This document shows, one piece after another, positions 16,796-22,772 of a stretch of DNA of 22,772 nucleotides (the first letter of the stretch is position 1; every line of letters begins with the position of its first letter). The DNA lies in NCBI GenBank assembly GCA_013375355.1, contig JABXJV010000048.1:1-22772 (forward strand), given 5' to 3'. Made by a program: the position numbers and the translations under genes. The stretch is from Candidatus Helarchaeota archaeon (GTDB lineage Archaea > Asgardarchaeota > Lokiarchaeia > Helarchaeales > JABXJV01). Under the pieces are notes generated by a model. It was given only the letters and a program-made list of their open reading frames with translations. It was not told where the DNA came from and searched no databases.

Positions 16796-18082
16796 TCAAA
16801 ATTCCCGAGCATCAGTAATTACTCCTTTAATAGCTGATGCAGCAACAGTGGCTGGAGAACCTAAATAAATTCCTGCACTTTCAGATCCCATTCGACCCTT
16901 AAAATTTCTATTTGAACTTGAAATGCAATTTTCACCAGGTGCAAGCATGCCTTGATGGGCTCCAAAGCAAGCACCACAATTGGGGTTACAAATAAGTGCT
17001 TCAGCATTTATTAATGTCTCAGCAACACCTGTCTTTGCTATTTTAAGCCAAATTTCTTGACTTGCTGGAGTAACAATCATTCGAACATCATTATGTACTT
17101 TATTTCCTTCCAATATTTTTGCCGCAATTTCAATGTCTTCAAACCTTCCATTAGTACACGACCCGAGAAATGCTTGATGGATTTTAGTACCTTGGACTTC
17201 CGTCACGGGTTTTACATTATCAACCGTATGTGGACAGGCGATTTGAGGCTCCAAATCAGAAACATCCATCTCATATGTTTTTTCATAAACTGCATCACTA
17301 TCAGGTTTGACTAATTCGAATGGTTTATCTGTTCTAGCTTTAACCCAATCAACAACTTTTTGATCCGGAACACCAAATGCAAACTTTGCACCAAGTTCTA
17401 GAGAAAAATTGGACATTGTTATTCGAGATGCTATAGATAAATCTTCCATAGTCTTTCCAGTATATTCAATTGATTTATATGTTGCTACTTCTGCTGTATA
17501 ATCCCCTGCTATTTTTAATATAATATCCTTACTCATAACATGATGAGGCAATTTTCCGTTAATATTAAATTTAATAGAACTAGGAACTCTAAACCATAAC
17601 TCTCCTTTAACATAAGCATAAAAGAGATCTGTATTCCCTAATCCACAACTTGCAGCATTAAGCGCTCCATATGTTGTCGTATGGCTTTAGCGGAATCATA
17701 AAAATTATGATTTGTCGCCGCCCACAATCAACATACCGGGTCTTACATGACCTTTTTCAGGAAGAACCTGATGACATATCCCAGCTTTTACATCATAAAA
17801 ATGCTTTATTTTTTGTTTCTTTGCGAATTGTCTGATGAGACCATGTGCCATAGCCATTCGCTCGTTCGGTGCGGGGACATAGTGATCAAATAATATCACA
17901 ATTTTATCGGTATCAAACACTTTCCTTAGCTTTGACGGTCTAATCTTACCAAAATCTATAGCTACCTTCGCAGTACCGATATGAGACATTATCAACTCAA
18001 TTTTTGCAGTGATAAATTCTCCTGGTTTTACAATATCTTTTTCACAATGCGATGCCATAATTTTTTCAGCTATCGTACTCAA
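16796..18082 (-). CDS. leuC: 3-isopropylmalate dehydratase / homoaconitase-type large subunit, interrupted by a 27-nt intron
   Basis: Coding sequence is 18082-17714 joined to 17686-16796, giving 419 residues, the normal archaeal length. The [4Fe-4S] enzyme isomerises 2-isopropylmalate or a homologue with LeuD. Exon 1 (residues 1-123) ends PGMLIVGGD; exon 2 begins SHTTTYGALNA, rebuilding the invariant aconitase-family DSHT. Cluster cysteines lie in FLGSCTNGR and CNPNCGACFGAHQG. The genomic frame is unbroken in register but has TAA, TGA and TAA codons inside the insert. Start is TTG at 18082, nine bases after GAGGTGA (18098-18092). leuD follows after 17 nt. Both exons look under normal coding constraint with no other lesions, which argues against a decayed pseudogene. 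If the insert is not removed, the product would stop at 125 residues and be inactive. Confidence 0.9.
17679..17725 (-). other. Bulge-helix-bulge splicing motif
   Basis: On the leuC transcript: outer helix GUG-GGC (17725-17720) with GCC-A-UAC (17685-17679), 6 bp with A17682 bulged; central 4-bp helix GGCG (17719-17716) with CGCU (17692-17689), one G-U pair; 5' bulge ACA (17715-17713); 3' bulge AAA (17688-17686); inner 8-bp helix inside the intron. The two 3-nt bulges on opposite strands of a 4-bp helix are the recognition element of archaeal tRNA-splicing endonuclease, which cuts between the second and third base of each bulge. Here that gives GAC|A and AA|A. One deviation: C17693 is unpaired opposite the 5' bulge. 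Confidence 0.75.
17687..17713 (-). other. Putative 27-nt bulge-helix-bulge intron in leuC
   Basis: The segment lies between codon 123 (GAC, 17716-17714) and codon 124 (AGC, 17686-17684). It holds three in-frame stops (TAA 17707-17705, TGA 17698-17696, TAA 17689-17687). It is mostly a hairpin: AATCATAA (17712-17705), loop TTT, TTATGATT (17701-17694). Removing it restores Asp-Ser-His-Thr without any frame change. The boundaries are those predicted independently from the bulge-helix-bulge fold described in the next entry. Alternatives: ribosomal bypassing (but no matching take-off and landing codons), or a recent inactivating insertion. Confidence 0.8.
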
Positions 18083-18091
18083 CTTAAAATT

Positions 18092-18098
18092 TCACCTC
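18092..18098 (-). promoter_or_regulatory. Shine-Dalgarno of leuC
   Basis: GAGGTGA on the minus strand, nine bases before the TTG at 18082. It supports the TTG over the in-frame ATG eight codons downstream. Confidence 0.7.
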
Positions 18099-18272
18099 TT
18101 ATAAACAACAAAATGTATATTTTATTAATTTTGTTAGCAAATAAAAAATACTACGAAATAATTTATTACTATTTAATTATTGGATGAGTAATAACTCAGC
18201 CTTTATCTTTTTCAAAAATATATTGGTATTAAATTAAAAAAATGATATTTAAATTCTATAGAAGATTATAAA

Positions 18273-19373
18273 ATGAAAAAAACCATCCTATGCATGCTTA
18301 AGACAGACATTCATGATCATTTTTTTTATAAAGTTCAAATTTCAGAACTGAAAAAGCTCGTAGAATCCTTAAATTATCAAATAGTGGAGGAAATAGTTCA
18401 AACACGTTCAAAAAAAAGGTCTAAATTTCTTATAGGAAAAGGTAAAGTTCAAGAGATAAAGCAATTAATTCAAGAGCAAAATATTGAATCTGTTATTTTT
18501 TACAACACATTAACAAGTAAACAAAAACTTAACTTACTAACCGAGTTATCTGGTAATCAAGAGATTGAAATTTTGGATAGATATGAACTTACGCTAAAGA
18601 TTTTTGAACAAAATGCATCTGACAAACTTTCAAAAATTCAAATTCAATTAGCCCAATTAAGAAAGCAATTTCCTTTCTATAAATTACAAGCAAATATAAA
18701 ATTTAAACAAGATCTACCAGCTCGAAAATTTGGTCCAGGAGAATTCGCATTTCACTCAAAAATTAAAAGTTATGATAAGAAAATTGCGGCTATACGAACT
18801 GAAATTGAGTCACTTAAAGCGAAGAAATTAGAAAGAATCCAAAAAAGAAGAAAGATTTTGAATGGTGGAAAAATTTGTTGCATAGTAGGATATTATAATG
18901 CGGGAAAGACTACTTTATTTAATTTACTAACTGGAGCGAAAAAACTTATCAGCGATCAACCTTTTACCACTTTATCGAGTAAATATCGAAGAATTAATAA
19001 AAATATTAATTTAATTCTAGTTGATACCATAGGATTTGTAATAGGTTTAGATCCTAGATTGATTAAAAGCTTCGAATTGAACTTATTAGATATGCAAAAT
19101 GCTGATATTTTAGCATATTTAATAGCACTTGATGATGAGCTTGATTTAATTAATCATAAATTAAAATATGGTTTAGAATTGCTAAAGGACATTGGAATAG
19201 ATTCTGAGAAAATTATATTAATTTTTAATAAATATGATTTGATTTCAAAACAAGAATTTGAATCAACCATTCAATATTTGGAACCTATTATCTCTAAATA
19301 TCGTTATTTTTGTATTTCTGCAAAAAATAAAGAAAATATTAATGATTTATTATCATACTTTGAATATAACTAA
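18273..19373 (+). CDS. hflX: HflX-family ribosome-associated GTPase
   Basis: 366 residues. The N-terminal HflX domain (1-195) includes FLIGKGKVQEIKQLI (52-66) and a long coiled-coil (about 110-195). The GTPase domain has G1 GYYNAGKTT (206-214), G3 DTIGF (251-255), G4 NKYD (319-322) and G5 SAK (349-351). HflX binds the large ribosomal subunit and splits stalled or idle ribosomes. The family's glycine-rich segment, usually GPGETQLE, reads GPGEFAFHS here (154-162), so the stretch after GPGE has changed. ATG at 18273. Divergent from leuC and convergent with the ACR3 gene, 34 nt away. Confidence 0.93.
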   Translation: MKKTILCMLKTDIHDHFFYKVQISELKKLVESLNYQIVEEIVQTRSKKRSKFLIGKGKVQEIKQLIQEQNIESVIFYNTLTSKQKLNLLTELSGNQEIEILDRYELTLKIFEQNASDKLSKIQIQLAQLRKQFPFYKLQANIKFKQDLPARKFGPGEFAFHSKIKSYDKKIAAIRTEIESLKAKKLERIQKRRKILNGGKICCIVGYYNAGKTTLFNLLTGAKKLISDQPFTTLSSKYRRINKNINLILVDTIGFVIGLDPRLIKSFELNLLDMQNADILAYLIALDDELDLINHKLKYGLELLKDIGIDSEKIILIFNKYDLISKQEFESTIQYLEPIISKYRYFCISAKNKENINDLLSYFEYN

Positions 19374-19407
19374 ACAGTATAATTCAAAAAAAATTGATAT
19401 TCTATAT

Positions 19408-20466
19408 CTATTTTCGTTTTCTTGGAAAACGATCTTTTAATTTCCAAGCTATAGTTATAAATGCCACCATTAAAGGAACTTCCCATAAAGGTCCTATAAC
19501 CGTGGCGAATGCTGCGGAGCTTCCTACTCCGTATAAGGCGATAGCAGTTGCAATTGCGATTTCAAAATGCGAACTAGATCCTATAATAGTTGACGTAACA
19601 GATTGTTCGTATGTAAATTTCATAGCCCAACAAGCTAAAAATACCAAAGAAAACATTATAACATATCCAATGACTAATGGAATAGTTATGATTAAAACGT
19701 CCAAGGGTCTATTGATAATAACATCTCCTTGAAGTGAAAATAGTACAACTAATGTAATTAATAATGCAATTATTGCTATTTTGTCTAGGAAAGGTTTAAA
19801 ATTATTTGTATAATATTCTTTTCCTTTCCTATTATAGATTATTTTTTTTGTGATAATTCCTAAAGTTAATGGAATTGCTAGAAAAAATATTGTACCAAAT
19901 AATAAAGTCTCAAATGGGACATGAATTCCACTTAATCCTATTAATAAAGTAGCGAGAGGAGAATATAGAAACAAAATAAGAATACTATTTAGAGATGTGT
20001 TAATTAATCCTTGATTAATATCTCCTTTACCAAATTTATTCCAAAAAAGAACCATTGCTGTGCATGGAGAAGCACTTAATAAAAGTAAACCAACAATATA
20101 TTCTTGATTTGGATTAAAAAAGTTTACACCTGCATCAAAAAAGGCGTGAGCCAAAAAAAACCCTAATATAGGATTTATCAGCCAATTTGCTATTACTGTT
20201 ACTAACATGGGTTTTGGGGCTTTAGCGACATTTTTTAACTCGGAAAGTTCAATATTAATAAGAGTTGGATACATCATAAAGAATAAACATATTGCAATAG
20301 GTACAGAAAACCCAGCAACTTGAAAACCTGCAAGAGCATCTGAAATAAATGGAAAAAATTGACCTAATAAAATACCAATTATCATAAAAGATACAATCCA
20401 TAATGTCAAATATTTCTCAAATATACCCATTTTTACTTCTTCTGTTTCTTCTTCCAATTTAAACAC
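19408..20466 (-). CDS. acr3: ACR3-family arsenite efflux permease
   Basis: 352 residues with ten hydrophobic helices. It pumps arsenite (and possibly antimonite) out of the cell using the ion gradient. Family landmarks: Cys135 in SASPCTAMVLFWNKFGKGD, a conserved functional residue, and the late helix GSSSHFEIAIATAIALYG with its Glu, then GPLWEVPLM. Start is uncertain: GTG 20466, TTG 20457 (after GGTG with good spacing) or ATG 20430; the first residues (EEETEEVKMG) are a non-conserved charged tail. It is divergent from an ArsR gene across 106 nt, the classic arsenic-resistance arrangement. Confidence 0.95.
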   Translation of the reverse strand: MFKLEEETEEVKMGIFEKYLTLWIVSFMIIGILLGQFFPFISDALAGFQVAGFSVPIAICLFFMMYPTLINIELSELKNVAKAPKPMLVTVIANWLINPILGFFLAHAFFDAGVNFFNPNQEYIVGLLLLSASPCTAMVLFWNKFGKGDINQGLINTSLNSILILFLYSPLATLLIGLSGIHVPFETLLFGTIFFLAIPLTLGIITKKIIYNRKGKEYYTNNFKPFLDKIAIIALLITLVVLFSLQGDVIINRPLDVLIITIPLVIGYVIMFSLVFLACWAMKFTYEQSVTSTIIGSSSHFEIAIATAIALYGVGSSAAFATVIGPLWEVPLMVAFITIAWKLKDRFPRKRK

Positions 20467-20572
20467 CTTTAAATACTTTTGATTTAATTATAAATCGATG
20501 ATTATCTATTTGAAATGATGAAAATCGATATAAAAATATAATTATAAATGTCAAAATTAATAGGGTTATTAA
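20467..20572. promoter_or_regulatory. Divergent acr3/arsR promoter region
   Basis: AT-rich spacer with an ArsR-family repressor on one side and its expected target on the other. ATCGAT occurs twice, at 20494-20499 and 20524-20529, 30 nt apart, each near a TATA-like run (GATATAAAAATAT at 20527-20539 toward arsR; TTTATAATTAAA on the minus strand at 20494-20483 toward acr3). The paired ATCGAT boxes are candidate operator half-sites; repressor binding is inferred from context only. Confidence 0.4.
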
Positions 20573-20983
20573 ATGACGGAAGATATTGAACATAAACAAT
20601 TAAAAATACTAATGGAATGTAAGCAAGATACCTCTGACATAAATAAATATATTAATGAATTAAGAGAATTAAAAGAAAACCTTGAAAAAAATCAAGAATT
20701 AAATATATTTCTAAAAATAAATAAAGCTTTATCCGAAATGAATCGATTTTTAATTTTTCAAATGCTCATTGAAAAGGAAGAAATGTGTATCTGTGAATTC
20801 TCGATTGCGCTCAATTTAAAACAATCCACTATATCTCATCATCTTCAAAAATTAGAAGAAAGTGATTTAATAGAAGGCATAAAAAGTGGAAAGTTTATTC
20901 ATTATAGAATAAAAAAATCAGGTATTCAAAAATATTTGGACTTAATTGATAAAATAGCTAACCTAAAAACTTTAATTAAGTGA
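20573..20983 (+). CDS. arsR: ArsR-family metalloid-responsive repressor
   Basis: 136 residues. Winged helix from about residue 47: NRFLIFQMLIEKEEMCICEF, then the recognition helix KQSTISHHLQKLEESDLI and the wing EGIKSGKFIHYRI. Cys72 and Cys74 (MCICEF) match the ELCVCDL metal box at the start of the recognition unit, where As(III)/Sb(III) binding releases DNA in this family; a third Cys (16) lies in an unusual N-terminal extension of about 45 charged, probably coiled-coil residues. Adjacent divergent acr3 makes it the probable repressor of that pump. ATG at 20573 after TAGGGTTATTAA. Confidence 0.93.
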   Translation: MTEDIEHKQLKILMECKQDTSDINKYINELRELKENLEKNQELNIFLKINKALSEMNRFLIFQMLIEKEEMCICEFSIALNLKQSTISHHLQKLEESDLIEGIKSGKFIHYRIKKSGIQKYLDLIDKIANLKTLIK

Positions 20984-21018
20984 TAGTCTCTTATTTCATT
21001 TTAATTCTCTTGAGACTA
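20984..21018 (+). terminator. Stem-loop directly after arsR
   Basis: TAGTCTC (20984-20990) starts at the base after the arsR stop and pairs with GAGACTA (21012-21018): a 7-bp stem over a 21-nt T-rich loop. It may terminate or stabilise the arsR transcript. A run of six Gs follows at 21035-21040. Confidence 0.35.
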
Positions 21019-21157
21019 CTATAAGATGACTTAAGGGGGGTAATAAAAACAATAACAATATTCATTTTCTGTTTACTATATCATTTAATATGGTAGAATT
21101 TCATTTATTAATAAATAATGAATAAAGAAGATTATTAGAACTTTAAAATGGGATTGC

Positions 21158-22772
21158 ATGTCAGACACCAGAGAATTTGATATTGAAGATACTGTCATTC
21201 TAATGGACGTATCACGTTCGATGGCAAGAAAAGATTTTAATCCTTGCAGAATTGAAGCTGTTAAAAGTGCTCTTATAGAATGGGTCAAATTAAAACATAA
21301 TATAGATAAAGCAGATCGATTCGCACTTATCACATATTCTACAACTGGTCAAGTAGTGCAAGATTATACTGATGATTTAGATCAAATTATTAGTGCAATA
21401 AAAAATGTTAGGGTACACGGAATTTCAGCTTTGGGCGAAGGTATGGGGTTTACAGTTCAATTCATAGGTCAAAAGATGGCAAAGGCAGGAGATTCTGCTA
21501 GTGGGGGGAATGTTAATCGTATCTTAATAATATCAGATGGAAAAGCATCACTTTCTAGCATTGACCCCATCGAGAGGGCAAATGTAGCTGCGGAATTAGG
21601 AATAATCACCGATTGTATTGAAATTTCAAAACTGGAAACTAGATCTTTTGGTAAATTATTAGAATCAATGGCAATTCTAGGGGAATTTTATAATATTTAT
21701 GATAAATCCTTGCTTGAAGTTACTATAAAAAGCTTGAGCCATAAAAAAGATGTCTTTGAATTGAAAAAAACGATGCCAAATTTATCCTTAATTGCTGCTG
21801 ATTTATTAGATTTGACCAGCCTTTCAGAAGAGATGCAAAAGGCGGTAAATAAATTAATGGGAGTAAAAGTAAATTTTTGTGAAATTTGTAGATCTAATAA
21901 TTGCCCTGTTGATGGAACTACGGAATGCATTAGATTATGTCCATATTGCAAAACAGGAATGCATATTCACTGTGCTGAAGAGTGGGCTAAACAAAGTAAA
22001 ATGATTGAAGGTGGAGTTTGCAGATGTCCGCATTGTTTATTTTTATTAAAATTACCTATTACAGAAAAACCGACCTCAAAACCTGCTTCTAAAATAATAG
22101 CACCTCCTACCAAACCTACGGCTTCACAAACTTCGCAAACTAAACAACCTACAACTCCCCCTCAGCAAGAAGGACAGGCACCATTAAACACAGCTGCAAC
22201 AGCGAAAATAGGAGATTTTGTTTTAGAAAATGATAAAGTTAAATTAAAAATAGAACATCGAGGGGAGGAAAAGTTCATTTATCTGGCATGGGATAATTGG
22301 GGAAAAGAAAATTATTCATGTAATATCATTTCTGGTATGAGCGATCTCGTATGTAAGGAATTTCATCCAAAAATAGATTGGTCTCAAGGTAACTGCACTG
22401 GTTTTATAATTCGTGATATGATTGGATGGTTCAGCTCGACATCAATTCAACATGGAGTTTTTATTTACAATTTAGATGAATTTGAAAAATGGAATAAAAG
22501 AGTCTTGAAAGATATTTCAAATATTAAAAAATTAAATGCTGAACATCCTGAAATAAAATTCAGTTCTGATAAAATAATGGATTTCTTATTAGAAGCAGAA
22601 GTTAAGTTTGCAGAACCCCTAAAAGTTAGTGATCGTAATTCTTTAGAAGGAAATTTATTATTAGGGGCAATGACATATTTAAACCTTTTTGAAAGTGTTA
22701 TAACTCCAATTAAAAAAGTCAAGGAAGCGAAAAAACCAAAGAAAATCCCTGTAGCTCAGACTCAAGAAGCGG
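21158..22772 (+). CDS. VWA-domain protein with RING-like zinc finger, C-terminus beyond window
   Basis: 538 codons visible without a stop; the gene runs off the right edge. Residues 10-210 form a von Willebrand A domain with a complete-looking MIDAS: Asp17-x-Ser19-x-Ser21 (LMDVSRSM), the HGISALGEGM loop, and IISDGKAS. Residues 241-293 hold a Cys/His cluster: Cys241, 244, 249, 257, 261, 264, His269, His271, Cys272, Cys288, 290, 293. The part CPYC...HIHC..EW...CRCPHC resembles the second half of RING or RING-like fingers. A Pro/Thr/Gln-rich linker (about 303-345) leads to a second globular domain (from GDFVLENDKVKLKIEH). ATG at 21158 after GGGATT. No signal peptide, so cytosolic. A substrate-binding VWA coupled to a ubiquitin-ligase-like finger is possible but unproven. 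Confidence 0.85.
   Translation, partial: MSDTREFDIEDTVILMDVSRSMARKDFNPCRIEAVKSALIEWVKLKHNIDKADRFALITYSTTGQVVQDYTDDLDQIISAIKNVRVHGISALGEGMGFTVQFIGQKMAKAGDSASGGNVNRILIISDGKASLSSIDPIERANVAAELGIITDCIEISKLETRSFGKLLESMAILGEFYNIYDKSLLEVTIKSLSHKKDVFELKKTMPNLSLIAADLLDLTSLSEEMQKAVNKLMGVKVNFCEICRSNNCPVDGTTECIRLCPYCKTGMHIHCAEEWAKQSKMIEGGVCRCPHCLFLLKLPITEKPTSKPASKIIAPPTKPTASQTSQTKQPTTPPQQEGQAPLNTAATAKIGDFVLENDKVKLKIEHRGEEKFIYLAWDNWGKENYSCNIISGMSDLVCKEFHPKIDWSQGNCTGFIIRDMIGWFSSTSIQHGVFIYNLDEFEKWNKRVLKDISNIKKLNAEHPEIKFSSDKIMDFLLEAEVKFAEPLKVSDRNSLEGNLLLGAMTYLNLFESVITPIKKVKEAKKPKKIPVAQTQEA

Noticed and set aside
17552..17704. leuC read as two separate genes or a pseudogene
   Set aside because: The downstream piece would have to start at 17551 and lack the SHTTTYGA motif and about 45 conserved residues. 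Both pieces are in the same frame, fully conserved up to the exact insert edges, and no other lesion is present.
17687..17713. Translational bypassing (ribosome hop) across the leuC insert
   Set aside because: A 27-nt hop needs matching take-off and landing codons. The codon before the gap is GAC and the triplet before the resuming AGC is TAA; no offset gives a match. The bulge-helix-bulge explains the edges exactly.
21103..21116. Perfect 14-nt AT palindrome (ATTTATTAATAAAT) upstream of the VWA gene
   Set aside because: In sequence this AT-rich such palindromes are expected by chance; no second copy or link to a regulator was seen.
21697..22722. Minus-strand ORFs inside the VWA gene region
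   Set aside because: The plus strand is open from 21158 to the edge with clear VWA and zinc-finger motifs; the reverse frames are shadows.

Overview
The window is AT-rich archaeal DNA, most plausibly from an Asgard (Lokiarchaeia-like) archaeon. The evidence is a class I lysyl-tRNA synthetase, an archaeal/eukaryotic-type prolyl-tRNA synthetase with a C-terminal zinc domain and terminal Tyr, the TACK/Asgard/eukaryotic ribosomal protein eS26, an archaeal lipid-type CDP-alcohol phosphatidyltransferase, Shine-Dalgarno sites of the GAGGTGA type, TATA-box promoters and many TTG/GTG starts. The Asgard assignment is an inference from gene content (eS26, a longin-like protein, a VWA/RING-like protein, 2TM-repeat proteins); there is no rRNA here to settle it.

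Layout. Positions 1-2026 hold two minus-strand paralogues built of 2TM repeats (one cut by the window edge, one with seven repeats). Positions 2190-3468 hold two small unknown proteins, one with a polyproline tract, and a Fic/Doc-like protein lacking its catalytic His. Then come proS (+), a convergent three-gene minus-strand cluster (PfkB kinase, a small helical protein, a helix-hairpin-helix protein), eS26 (+), an SCP2-like protein (+), a PadR regulator (+), a CDP-alcohol phosphatidyltransferase (-), lysS (-), a longin-like protein (+), a nicotinamidase-like hydrolase (-), rnhB (+) and a membrane-anchored, probably extracellular prenyltransferase-like toroid protein (+). Positions 14405-18082 are a minus-strand metabolic block: leuC, leuD and the large subunit of methylmalonyl-CoA mutase. 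Positions 18273-20983 hold hflX (+) and a divergent arsenic pair, ACR3 pump (-) and ArsR repressor (+). The window ends inside a large VWA/zinc-finger protein (+).

The most striking observation is in leuC. The reading frame is interrupted by exactly 27 nt (17687-17713) carrying three in-frame stops, inside the invariant D-S-H-T active-site motif. The inserted segment and its flanks fold into a bulge-helix-bulge, the substrate of the archaeal tRNA-splicing endonuclease. Cutting each 3-nt bulge between its second and third base removes exactly those 27 nt and restores the codons for Asp-Ser-His-Thr. This looks like a very short protein-gene intron spliced by the tRNA machinery, not a pseudogene. 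Without this reading leuC would be annotated as two broken pieces.

Other points: about a third of the genes start at TTG or GTG; three of the convergent gene pairs are separated by hairpins that may be bidirectional terminators; no CRISPR array, insertion sequence, rRNA or tRNA gene was recognised. No gene-free stretch exceeds about 210 bases.
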